Origin: Astragalus membranaceus
Lineage: Eukaryota; Streptophyta; Magnoliopsida; Fabales; Fabaceae
Length of the DNA: 64,000 bases
NCBI GenBank assembly: GCA_039519185.1
Contig: CM076849.1
Coordinates: 124,001 to 188,000, forward strand
Direction: 5' to 3'
The number at the start of each line of letters is the position of its first letter. Positions within the stretch are counted from its first letter, which is position 1. The notes under the pieces were generated by a model. That model ran no database searches. It saw only the letters and a list, made by a program, of their open reading frames with translations, and had not been told where the DNA came from. Positions 1-10,234 of this stretch are shown here, piece by piece. Position numbers and translations under genes: made by a program.

Positions 1-256
1 TAAGATGTACGATGGTACGACTTATGTTTTTAAGTTGTAAATCGCTTCCGCAGACTTTCGGTTTTGGTACTGAACACTAGTTGAGCGGTGTAAGGACCGA
101 CTTTATGTATTTTATATTAAGTTATGTAAGCGAACTTGATGGGGTTTTAGCATCGAGTATTAGTATGTGTTCAGTATTTAAAAAGGAAGTCACTCTGATG
201 TATGCCAGTAGTGCGCTTCGGTAATTTCTACAAGATAGAAAATAACGGGGTGTTAC
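1..256 (+). repeat. Terminal part of an LTR, probably chromovirus
   Basis: The stretch has no coding capacity and ends in GGGTGTTACA, which resembles the 3' terminus of Tekay/Del-type LTRs. The left end lies outside the window, so the partner LTR and target duplication cannot be checked. This is a recognition-based guess; nothing internal confirms the family. Confidence 0.35.
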
Positions 257-1015
257 AGGAACAATAACTGAATCAATGCGTGACACTTCTTTATGATATC
301 ATTCATCATATTTGAGCTCTAATTGAAGAAAGCAAGTTCTAATCCATGGAGCCAAGTCATAGATGATTGAACTTTTGGTCTACAAAAGATTTATACAAAA
401 TCTGACCTTAACACATCAAGACATGGTTACTAAAAATCAAAATCATAAAAGATTAAATCAAACCGAAACCCATAAAAGATTGTATAGACTCATCGATCCA
501 AACATCATGATCTCAAACTGAAGTTTAACGGGCAAAAGATTAAATAAAGAAAGGAAGAGGAATAGTTACCTGTGAGGTGTGTTGCGAGCGACTTCGAAAA
601 TGGAGGAAGAGTTCTGTTTCTGCAACCGTCGCCGTCCGCCGTGTGTGTTTCCCTTTCAGCCGTACACGTCGCCGTCCGCCGTGTGTGCTTCCTCTCTTTT
701 TATCCTTTCCCCTTTCGTTTTAACTTTGCTGGTTGCTGGTTGTCTCCCTTTATCCTTTCCCCTTTCCTCTTCTCCGTGTTTCCTTTCCTTTCGTTTTTCC
801 TTTGCTCTCCCTTTCTCTATCTCAGTTAATATTAATTTGTTGCCGTGTTGTCATAAGCAAAAGATGATGGAAGTGAATTGTAAAAGAGGCTCAGAGACAG
901 AGACAGTGTACGGCTTCCTGGGTTGTATTGAAAAGAAAGATATTGGAGGGTGGTCTATTAAGGTCAGGAGGGCATAATAGTCAATTTGATGGTGGGTTAA
1001 TGGCAACTATTGAGA
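257..1015. other. No recognisable gene
   Basis: The region is AT-rich up to about 560, then has a pyrimidine-rich stretch (600-830) with two copies of GTCGCCGTCCGCCGTGTGTG and two of TTTATCCTTTCCCCTTTC. Short reading frames here have low-complexity content (runs of Phe, Ser, Pro) and match no family I know. On the minus strand, an AG/GTAACT junction near 570 could be a splice donor of a 5' UTR exon, but no coding exon follows. Confidence 0.4.
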
Positions 1016-1413
1016 GTAGATGTTAGCAACATACGCACTTTTATTTGGACCAATAAACCCATCTCTTGTCTTTTAAAAGTCACATAAATGAAGAGTTATT
1101 AATGTAATTTGATCTAAAATTTTCTCTCTTCGCAATTAATGATTTCTTTTTTCTCTTTCATCTTTTCACACAATTAATGTTTTTCTTTAATAATTTAGCT
1201 GAAGTATATCAAATAATAAATATTTATTGAAAAAAATAAAAAACAATTTTGACAAAAATAAATAATAAATAAAAGAACGTTTTTTTAGAGAAAAAAACAG
1301 AAAAATTCTAGCTAACGTAAGAATTCTATGTAATTCAAAGATATATAAACTTTTCCTTTGAAAACATTCTAAGATATAAACTTTATAATCGGTTTGTGTG
1401 GGTTTTACGCATT

Positions 1414-1415
<2 letters not shown>

Positions 1416-1496
<81 letters not shown>
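1416..1496. repeat. (AT)n microsatellite, left flank of the pararetrovirus
   Basis: About 40 uninterrupted AT units preceded by TTGGTAT and followed by ATCAATCAGAGC. It mirrors the TA tract at 7800-7876 on the other side of the viral insertion. Confidence 0.95.
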
Positions 1497-1498
<2 letters not shown>

Positions 1499-2402
1499 AT
1501 CAGAGCTAGATGGAGAAGTAGGAATGTGATATTAACCTTATATTATGAGTTACTTATCTAAATTATGCCTTGTAATTAACTATTCATGTTCATAATTTAA
1601 GCAGCACTCACTAAATAGTATGATCCTTGACTATAGCCAAAGTGCATGTTTGTGCTTGGGGAAGGTTTCACCTTCTGTATTTAACTCTTTGCACTATTGG
1701 GGAGCTAAGTGGTATGACCATAGTCGGAGTTAATCATATAATCAATTAACATACTATTATCTTTGATTCCAAAGATGGTATTATGTGTGAGTTAAAAATT
1801 ATTCATCTATGTTATATTTTGCGGTTTAATTAATTTTTATTCTTAATCAACTGTTAAAGTATTCACTTTATATTAACCTTGAAAAATATATAATTCATCT
1901 AAATTATATCTTATAGTTTAATGAGGAATGTTTATGATCGGCCGTAAAAGTGTTCTAAATATTTTGTTAAGTTTTCTTGACTAATGGATGGAATTAAAGA
2001 AATCTGGGTGATCTGACTGTGTTGATAGCAGAAGAGTACCGTCGAGTAAGGGAAGAAAGCTATCACTTGGGTTCTTTTCTTTAATATACCCATCCTTAGC
2101 CAATAAAAGAAATGTTTTGAAATGTCTGTAGCTTGATCATATAACAATCACATTTAAAACTTAAGGTTGATTTAGAAAATTATTATTAGTTCAAGTTTGA
2201 TATATATCTGTTATTACTTTGGCTTGATCTTTTGGATAATATTATATTAACTTCAAAATATAATTTAGAAAATAATTTCTATTTCAAGTATATTATTTAG
2301 AAATGGCTTTTATAAACCTTGAACAAACATAGTTAACTCCAAAGTATCTTTTAGATGGTAACTACTAGTACAAGTTTAATATTTATATTTCTATAGAACC
2401 AA

Positions 2403-2678
2403 GTGAAAGCGATGATATTTATGGGTGAGGAAAACTATTTCTATTCTTCTGCCATGTTTAAAGCCTTTTCCTCACGTTTTTCATATAGCTCTAATAAACC
2501 CTCATCTTCGTCTCAGTCTTCTTCTCTTAGTGAGAATCAATCTTTTTCAAACAAAATTTTCAAAGAAGAAATTCATTTTGAAAATATCAATCAAGATCTT
2601 GACAATTGGGATATCCCAAAAATATCTCACAAAGACCTTTACAAACCAAAAGGAGTTTTCTTCTTCAAATCTGATTAA
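2403..2678 (+). pseudogene. Pararetroviral polyprotein, N-terminal fragment
   Basis: A 91-codon frame rich in Ser and Asn, ending with a W-D-I-P-K-like segment. A frame change then separates it from the movement-protein segment that starts at 2754. It is placed here because it directly precedes the movement protein in the expected order. The start codon is uncertain because several ATGs are available. Confidence 0.5.
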
Positions 2679-2753
2679 ATTATCAGAACTGTTGAACAAA
2701 AAATCATACTTCGAAAGGATGATGAAGAAATCCATCTTCTTTCTGAGAAAAGT

Positions 2754-3488
2754 ATGAGAGACCATAGGTCTAAGAATTATAACTACTTGCACATAGGAAG
2801 TGTCCAGGTAGGAATGAAGCCCCTCACTAGGGAATCCCTAAATGTAGGAGTTCTTCTCTGCTTAAGGGATGCTAGACATAATCAGTTTCATGATTCCTTG
2901 CTAGGAACTGTTGAAACTGGCCTTATTCATGGGCCTATCTTCTTTAATTGTTTTCCAGATTTAACTGTGAGTCTGGATGATAAGAACATCCTTGATGTTC
3001 TTTTCCTCAATGTCAAATGTCATGGTTATGATATGAAGGAAGGATCTGTCCCCATCACTTTGATGTACAGAGTTCAATACAAAGTAATGAACTCCATCAG
3101 ATCCAACTTCCTCAAAACCAAATGTCACAAATCAGGGGAAACAACTCTGTTTCTTACTGATAATAGTAAGGCCAATATCATTGTGCCTAAAACTATTCAA
3201 TGGAGCGACATAACGCTCCCTGAGACCTGGACCTTAGAAAAGGCTGCTCCGGCAGCGCTTAGGGTAACCCCAGAATTCCAGGATGTCATACAATACCAAT
3301 TCGGAAAAGTTGACCTAGTCTTCAATAGGATAAATTCCTTCTCCATCCCTAGGTCTCTTACTTCCGAAGAAGACTTTAGACTTGCCATGTCTAGGAGAAC
3401 CTTTTCTAGGAGATCCTTTTCAGTGTGTAGAGATGCCTCTAAAACAGAGGCTGGACCCTCTCATGATGGATTCACTATCCACTTATAG
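2754..3488 (+). pseudogene. Pararetroviral movement protein (30K superfamily) fragment
   Basis: The 244-codon frame contains the conserved core of caulimovirid movement proteins: an LHIGSVQVG block near residue 14, then LNVGVLLCLRDAR, then a GPIFFNCFPD block followed by a hydrophobic strand and an MYRVQYKV block. In living viruses the family forms tubules at plasmodesmata for cell-to-cell spread. It is cut off from the upstream fragment by a frame change and from the coat region by a stop at 3486. It is a relic inside a plant chromosome with no sign of function. Confidence 0.75.
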
Positions 3489-3534
3489 GGATTTGAAACC
3501 ACAACCCCTGTAAAAACTTCTTACCATCAAAAGG

Positions 3535-3915
3535 ATGAAGAAGACCACAAGTCTATTCAATCACCAACATACTCCTCCCTTAATGAACCTTATGATGTTA
3601 TCTAAATTCATTATTCCTAAGGAATCCCTTAAGAAAGAATTCTATTCTGAGGAATGGTCTCCTCACAGAGAATGGTTCTTTCGCCACTACCAGGGACACA
3701 AAAGGAAGAAAATCCAAGAGAAATTTTATAAATTTCTCGAAAAAACCAAGATCAATATCCCTTTCTTTGATTGGTTTCTTAAGTATACCATCAGGAAAAA
3801 TATCTATTACCCTTTCCAAACTGGCTCAGTTGGTAAAAGACATGCTGTCCCTGTTATGACCTCCCTAAAACTGATGAGGTCCTTACCCCAGCCAGAGATC
3901 CTAGAGATCACGTAG
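3535..3915 (+). pseudogene. Pararetroviral coat-protein region, N-terminal part
   Basis: The frame has an EEWSPHREWFFRHY block (about residue 38) and an FFDWFLKY block (about residue 80). Both are aromatic-rich signatures seen between movement protein and zinc knuckle in petuvirus-like polyproteins. It ends in a stop at 3913. From 3916 to 4129 further degraded coding sequence in other frames is likely. Confidence 0.55.
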
Positions 3916-4129
3916 AAAATTCCAAAGACCTTCAAACGTTAGGCATTTCCACCCAAAAAGAAAAGTCCAACTTTAATCCCTATAAGAAGCTTAAGAACCT
4001 CAAAAGGGCCTTACAGCGTATTGATCATAGCAATCACATTAATGAGGATATTATTGACGCCAAAATGATCTCTTAACCAAGGTCAAAAGGCAACTCGTCC
4101 TTCTTAAAACAACTACTCTTAGTACTCCT

Positions 4130-4747
4130 GTGCTTAGTAAAACCTATTCTGATAACTTAGAAGGTATAGGCTCTAGTATCAGCGACAATTCTGAGTTTAG
4201 TCTTCCCTTTACCAAAGAAGATAAACCTAAAAACAATCAGGTTGGTAATTCCAAACCTCTTATCATCTGTTTCAGTTGTGGCAAACCTGGCCACAAGAGC
4301 AGATTCTGTAAGATCATTAGAAAGGTTAAAACCCTAAGTATTGATCCTATCACCAAACATGAGATCATCACCTGCTTCAATAGCAACGAACCTAGCCACA
4401 TTAGCAGATATAATAGGATCACGGGAAAGCTTAAAACCCTAAACCTAGATCCTGAAACCAAAAGTAAGATTAACAATTTGTTAATCCAATCTTTAAAGAA
4501 TGATTCTAACACTAGTTTAGAATCCCCTAACCATTCTTCTACAGATCATACCCAAACCCAAAAGAATGTGTTAACCAATCAGCAGTTAGTTTTTAATCAC
4601 CATAATAACCATTGGTCTAGAAACAACTCGTCTCTTGAAACTTCTGCTTCCAAGGATGATGAAAAATCTACTAATGATTATTTAGGTCTGATTAAAATTA
4701 ATTTGCTCTCTGCTATTATAAAAATCAGTTTTTTAAAATTGATTTAA
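4130..4747 (+). pseudogene. Pararetroviral coat-protein C-terminal part with a duplicated zinc knuckle
   Basis: A CCHC zinc knuckle is present with C47, C50, H55 and C60 (CFSCGKPGHKSRFC), the nucleic-acid-binding motif of caulimovirid coat proteins. About 35 residues downstream the module repeats as a degenerate copy in which only C82 and H90 remain and the other two cysteines have become S85 and N95. The sequence around both copies (VKTL..DPITK and LKTL..DPETK) shows a tandem duplication rather than chance. The frame ends at 4745. Confidence 0.65.
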
Positions 4748-5406
4748 TAGCTCATTATCTGGGGAAACCCATAGTCCTTAGAAACTCAAACACTATATTT
4801 CCTATTATCAAAGACATCTCTAAGCATGTTAAGCCTACTGACTGTTCTGGCTTACATAATGCTTTCTGGAAAAGAAAGAAGCACATAATTAGTCTTCCTC
4901 ATGAGATAAATTTTCATGATAGACATACTCCCATCAAAGCTAGGCCTATCCAGATTAATCAGACTCTTCCCCTAGTTTACCATAAGAAAGATCTCTCTAT
5001 AAAACTTTTCAAAATGAAAATCTTTTCCAAATTTGATATGGGTTCTGATTTTGGACAGAATCAAATCAAAGACAGTTTTACTCTCTCATTGGGTCTTTGC
5101 AATTGGAGTGATGTACCATTTGATCCAAATGTTACTCCTTCTGATTTCCCAAATATTTTTAATAATTTTGTCAATCCACATACCAGCTTTGCCATTATTT
5201 GTGGTATGTTGCTCCAAATAGATACTAATTTTCTTGATCTCAGTATCCATCAAGGAACCTTTGTTCATGTCAAGTCTCATGATAAGGGTCTTGGCCAAAT
5301 TGTTAGAACCCAGTTGCAAAGTCTCATAGGATATCTTCATGCCTCAGAGTTCTCTCAGCAACACAACATTCTCATTAAAAATTTCTGGTCAAAAGAAAAG
5401 TTTTAG
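4748..5406 (+). pseudogene. Remnant of pararetroviral reverse transcriptase and flanking region
   Basis: Between 4750 and 5080 the frame resembles the approach to the RT palm, including an FSKFDMGSDFGQNQIK block at 5020-5070 that corresponds to the FSKFDxKSGFxQI motif. No YxDD active site follows: the next segment (5086-5406) is a different C-terminal piece that I cannot assign. Most of RT and RNase H is therefore deleted. From 5407 to 5590 there is AT-rich sequence without a gene. Confidence 0.5.
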
Positions 5407-5596
5407 CAATAGATTTACCTATTCCAAAATTTTACTTACTTAAGCAAAAGTTTCTTGTTATAAACCTACAAAAGAAACTTCACAAAAGAATTACAAAATT
5501 CTTACATCAAATCTCAATTTTACCAATTGGCATGTTATTTCAAGTATTTTTGATATTTTAAGTATATTTGATTTTGACATCTTAAAGGCTCAAGCG

Positions 5597-7098
5597 ATGC
5601 TTTCCCTGACCACCTCACTTGTAAAAATTGACAGGGAAACAGTCAAGATGGCTTCCAGAGCTTCCTCCTCACGAGGAAGAGGAAGAGGTAGAGGTAAACC
5701 TGACCTAAATGTTTTACCTATCATTAAGGGGTCATCTACCCTAATTCAACCAGGGCCTTCATCCCAGGAAGCCCAACCAATTCAAAATCAAATCAAACAA
5801 ACCAAATCGGACTATGCATTCCCAGTCCGAGCCCTCCTTGCCTTTCAGGAACAAGGACTAACCAATCTTCCAACTAGAACTTGGGCTAGTATAGCCGAAG
5901 ATAGTGACCAAGACATCCCAGCCTTGGATCTAGCTATACAAATCCAGAAAACCCAATTGACCCAAGCCAATCCTAAACCTGCCCAGATCGTCCCTGTCCA
6001 AACACAATCATCACAGGTTGCCCCTGCTCAAACGCAATATATACCAAAAGAAAACTTTTTCTTTTTGGCCCATTTAGAACCAGTATTCTTGGATAAAGAT
6101 CCTAACAGAATTCCTTCCAAAATATTTCCACCCCAATTTCACTTTTTACCGTTTGTCCCTAACAAAACCCAAATGTTTTATGAGTTTATTCTCATAGATA
6201 CTGAATCTGTCTCTATCAAACACTACAAAGATCCCAGAGACAATTCCAATATTACCCATTCTACCCTCCAAATCCTGAATGTTCTAACACCATCAGCCTT
6301 TGGACAAAATCCAAACAAAACAAAAAAAAATTCTCAGCTCTTTGACCCAATGCCAATGGGCTATAATTATTGGGATTATATCAAAGCCTGAGATTATCTT
6401 ACCCTTGGCTTGCAAAATAAGTCTTTCAAACACTCTTGGTTGATCTATTTCAAAAAAACAACCAAGTATTCCTTCCCTAATTGGTTTCTTCAATGGTGGG
6501 ACTTCTTCGGCCTGTCCCAGAAATTTTTCCTATTGAACTCCAAGAAGGATTTCAAATATTTTCAAAAAGATTCAACAAGGACCTCAATAACTACCCAATT
6601 GTTTTAAATTTCTTTACCACTTTCTCACTATCATGGATTTTTTCATGACAGTATAGAACTGGTAAATTTCATCTTCCAAAATCTTTATTGTCTTTTTACA
6701 AACAAGCTTTTATAAAATGGTGACCTCGTTTTGATGCCTCAATGGCGTCCCCTGAAAATGTGATCTCCTGGTTCAAAACCAATCCCAGATCCTTGCAAAT
6801 TGCAGATCCTGACACTTGCAAGTTTCTCAATCAAAAGGCTAGGATCTCTGCAGCCCTAGGAGCTTCAATATCTGAAGAAGATGTTCTGGAAAATCTTCAG
6901 AACATTATTCAGTTATTAAAAAATCAATCTTCTGATAAGGTAAAAGAGGAGCAAGCTTCTTCTTCCACAAAGAAAGACAAAAGGAAGCAGGTCCTCCCCC
7001 TTCATCCTCATCATCAGATGACAATCTTACGCAAAATGATGAAGACGACTATTTCGGGGAATATTCCCCTGTTAGTCTTCAATAATTATTTTTCCTAG
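5597..7098 (+). pseudogene. Second long ORF of the pararetrovirus, broken
   Basis: The frame 5597-6391 begins with an Arg-Gly-rich tract (SRGRGRGRGK near residue 25) and a Gln/Pro-rich spacer. It continues in two other frames (6410-6607, with an FPNWFLQWWDFFG block, and 6742-7098, with a Lys/Ser-rich end). Florendoviruses have a second ORF of unknown function downstream of the polyprotein, and this position fits. The function is unknown. At least two frameshifts separate the pieces. From 7099 to 7380 I see only short frames. Confidence 0.5.
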
Positions 7099-7385
7099 TC
7101 CATCATGCCAGGGACAAAGTGGCAGACAAGGAATCTCCAATCACATGTGCCAACAGACAAAAGGCATCTTCAATCAAATCCTTCCGAAAATCATATAGTG
7201 CACACTCATCAAAAGCAGGAATATTCCCCCAGAATATGCTTGTCAAATTGCACTGTTACTATTTCTTGGATTCTGTTACTGTTCCTTCCAGTCAGTAGCC
7301 GATTACTATTCAATCTAAGTGCACAGTATAGGTCATCCTTGTGTACAGTTCAAGTCAGCAATCACTATTTAATCTTTCAATTTTC

Positions 7386-7392
7386 TATAAAT
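7386..7392 (+). promoter_or_regulatory. TATA box of the pararetroviral promoter
   Basis: TATAAAT stands about 300 bp after the end of the last viral ORF. A pyrimidine-rich leader (7480-7560) follows, as expected for the pregenomic RNA promoter of caulimovirids. Whether it is active cannot be seen. Confidence 0.45.
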
Positions 7393-7791
7393 TAAGTGCC
7401 TAGGCTTTTGTTAATGGCACCGTTTATCTCACTAAGTTAGAGAGAAGTCAGAGCAAAACATTGTGTGTAAGCCTGCTTCCTTAGACTCTTTCTTTCTTCA
7501 ATCTCCCTTCTTCTCTTTTATTCTTCAATCTCTGTTTTCTATTTCAATCTTGTAATTTGTTTTCAATCTTCAAACTTATGGAAGGCTTTGCCTCCTAGGT
7601 TATATGTTATAAAGTATTTAGTTTTCTGCATTTACTTTCTGCATTTTATTTTCTGTTTATGGAAGACTGAGCCTCCTTTTATTTTATGTTTTAACTCTGT
7701 TCTTTTATAATTAATTTTGTTGCATTCCGTATGCTACCTGCTTCTCCCCTGTCTCTGTAGTATTTTTTAGTCTCTACTTCCGAACCCCTCT

Positions 7792-7795
7792 TGGT

Positions 7796-7799
<4 letters not shown>
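7792..7799 (+). other. tRNA-Met primer-binding-site-like sequence at the viral edge
   Basis: TGGTATCA is the first 8 nt of the initiator-Met primer site used by caulimovirids. It is cut off here by the (TA)n tract. The position, after promoter and leader, matches the end of a genome opened at the primer site. Confidence 0.5.

Positions 7800-7876
<77 letters not shown>
7800..7876. repeat. (TA)n microsatellite, with a second tract at 10207-10234
   Basis: About 38 TA units lie between the viral edge and the TIR element at 7877. A shorter TA tract continues on the other side of that element, so the element seems to have inserted into an existing TA tract. Confidence 0.95.
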
Positions 7877-7878
<2 letters not shown>

Positions 7879-8364
7879 ATTTGCTAACCTACACACTTAA
7901 AAAATAGTTTGTGTATGTTAGCACCCTACACACTTTTTACTTGGACAAATAAAACCCAACTTTCCTATTTAAAGACAATCAATACTAATAAGGCATAACT
8001 GTAATTTACATTTAATTTAATTATTAATTAAAAAACAATTGCACCCATACCCGCTCATTCTCTTTCTTTTTCATATGAACAGTTTCATTGAATTTGAAGA
8101 GTCACTTTCGTTTATGCTTAGCTTGCTCACATTGTCATCTTCCCTTGTTTTTGATAGGATCATGAATTGAAATGGATAGTTTCATCGGCGCTTCTTGAGG
8201 ATATAATTGTTGAGCTTCTTAAATGGGAATTGTTCTTTGTTTTTTATGAAATTGAACTGTCATTTGTAATTGCTACGAAATTGAACTGTCATTTGTAATT
8301 GCTTTTTTTTTTTTTTTTATGAAATAGAATTGTATTTGAGTTCATTTGAAAACAAAAGAAAAAA

Positions 8365-9863
8365 GGGTTCTTTTTTTGTACCCCCACCCTTTCAAGTTAT
8401 ACCCCCATCAAAAAATTTAATCCGAAAATACCCCTGGTAAATTTTGACAAAAACAGATCTACGTAACTGATAGGTAAATCCGCTTCCTAAAAAAACCAAA
8501 TGGATCTAGGTAGATCCGTTTATCTTCAAAATTGATCACGGATGTAGGTAGAATTAGGTACATCGGTTTCCTAAAATATCAAAGACGGGTGTATCTATCT
8601 GCTAGATACATCCGCTTCGAGAAAATGTGCAAGCGGTAATATTGCTAACAGATTTACCTATCAGGTAGGTAAATCTGCTTTGTTAAATACCAAAGCGGAT
8701 TTACATACCTGTTAGGTAAATCCGTTTTGGCCTTAATTCAACGGGCACGATTCCACTGCCAATGTTGATCAACGGTCAGATTTAGTTCGCCTTGATAACA
8801 AATGGTGCACCCAAGAAAAAGAAGCAAAAATTCTATGATGTGAAACGCGACCCTTCTGGTTGGGAGCATGTGGATGAGAAGATGAAAAATACTCAAGACT
8901 CTGGGACTTCTAATAAATTATCACAACGGTTATCACAGTCACATGGGGCTTCTCCAAAATTATCACAGCGGGCTTCTAATAAATTAACACAGCAGGGGAC
9001 TTCTAAATTGCTATTAGGAAAATCCGTTTTGTATCATAATTAACAAATAAAAGTGATAAATCTGTTAAAAAATTAAAATAAATTTTCTTAAAAAATAAAA
9101 TAGATATGAATATCGATTGTCTTTTTGTTCCGTTTAATGTGTAGATATTCGTTAACACGTGACGATGTTGTACGTCGTGTGAATAATTTAGGCTAAAAAA
9201 CCGGTTTACGGGCAACCTAATCCGATTGTAATGAAACCACAGCCAGTAAATCCGAAAAAAAATCAAGCATCAAGACTCCCCAAGAAGTTACTTCTTTTGG
9301 AGATGCGGGGCTCAAAATCTCAAATTCCATCGTTTACTATTTTTCATTAATTTTTTGAATTTTTCATATATTACAAAAAATCTAAAAGAAATTGCATAAA
9401 CTTATTTTGGTTTTACTAGATTTTTAGTGCTATTTTTATAATTTTTAGATTAGTTTTGACTAATTAACGGAATTTTAGTAGTGTTTTTATAACCATTTTT
9501 TAAAAATTAAAAAAATATTACTTTTAAATACACAACAGATTTACCTATTTATTAGATAAATCCGTTTTGAATATTTCCAAAACGGATTTATCTAATAATA
9601 GATAAATCCGTTATTGCTTCAAAAGATAAATCTGTTACTAAAAAATAACGAAAATGGATTTATCTATGTGGGGGTAAATCCGTTATGAATTTTTTTCTTA
9701 AACGGATTTATCTAATTAAAAGATAAATCCTTTTTGGTTTTTTTCCCAAAACAGATTTATCTTTTATTTAGATAAATCCGTTAGTTATAATACTGAGGGA
9801 CATTCTGGGAATATCAAATTATGTGGGGTATAGGGGGGATAGGTGGGGGTACAAAAAAAAATC
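8365..9863. mobile_element. Non-autonomous MULE with hairpin-repeat motifs
   Basis: An exact 9-bp target duplication AAGAAAAAA flanks it (8356-8364 and 9864-9872). The ends are inverted copies of TTTTTTTGTACCCCCACC. The interior carries many copies of AACGGATTTATCTA and its complement TAGATAAATCCGTT, usually as close inverted pairs (8480-8740 and 9535-9790). Its ends resemble those of the larger MULE at 25019-39626 (poly-T followed by ACCCC and C-rich sequence, then AAAATACCC), so both belong to one broad group. Confidence 0.8.
8792..9043 (+). CDS. Short ORF inside the MULE, unknown
   Basis: An 83-codon frame with a basic start (GAPKKKKQKFYDVKRDPSG) and a C-terminal part made of repeated S-N/P-K-L-S/T-Q units. 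It is the only frame of any length in the element. It may be the remnant of a captured exon or of the accessory protein of a full-length relative. I do not recognise it, and its expression is doubtful. Confidence 0.3.
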   Translation: MITNGAPKKKKQKFYDVKRDPSGWEHVDEKMKNTQDSGTSNKLSQRLSQSHGASPKLSQRASNKLTQQGTSKLLLGKSVLYHN

Positions 9864-10201
9864 AAGAAAAAACTGCCCAAATTCCCACTCTCCCCACGCA
9901 TTCACTTTCCTTTCTTCCCCAAATTCCCAATTTGTTTCTCCACTTAGCTTCCGCTTCTGTTAATGCTTCCCACATGGCCATATTTTGTGTTATCCACATC
10001 ATACGAGGAAAGAGAAAAAGTGGGTCAGTTCTTTAAATTTAAATTAATAATTAAATTAAATGTAAACTACAGTTATACCCTATTAGTATTGATTGTCTTT
10101 AAATAGGAAAGTTGGGGAAAGTTGGGTTTTTTTGTCCAAGTAGAAAGTGTGTAGGGTGCTAACATACACTAACTATTTTTTAAGTGTGTGTAGGTTAGCA
10201 A

Positions 10202-10234
<33 letters not shown>

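Larger units (their letters stand above)
1494..7800 (+). mobile_element. Endogenous pararetrovirus copy (Caulimoviridae, florendovirus/petuvirus-like), heavily decayed
   Basis: The order seen is movement protein, coat-protein region with zinc knuckle, a small remnant of reverse transcriptase, then a second long ORF with an Arg-Gly-rich start, then a TATA box and a leader. This is the layout of florendoviruses, known as endogenous copies in many flowering plants. Every reading frame is broken by stops or frameshifts and most of the protease, RT and RNase H region is missing, so this is a dead fossil. A tRNA-Met primer-site-like TGGTATCA lies at the right edge (7792-7799), and a TATCAATCAGAGC variant lies at the left edge (1494-1506). 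Both edges run directly into TA repeats. From 1500 to 2400 I see no coding sequence; this could be leader. Confidence 0.75.
7877..10206. mobile_element. TIR element with about 165-bp inverted ends, inserted in (TA)n
   Basis: The left end (GGATTTGCTAACCTACACAC, then a GTTAGCACCCTACACAC block) is repeated in inverse orientation at 10040-10206 over about 165 bp with only a few differences. Without the nested MULE its own length is about 0.8 kb and it has no transposase, so it is non-autonomous. TIR length suggests a Mutator-like family, but the target duplication is hidden in TA repeats. It also holds a tandem copy of a 27-nt sequence (8251-8303) ending in GTCATTTGTAATTGCT. Confidence 0.75.

Noticed and set aside
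572..977. Two overlapping frames of 85 and 132 codons
   Set aside because: Low-complexity Phe/Ser/Pro content from a pyrimidine-rich repeat, and no family resemblance in either frame.
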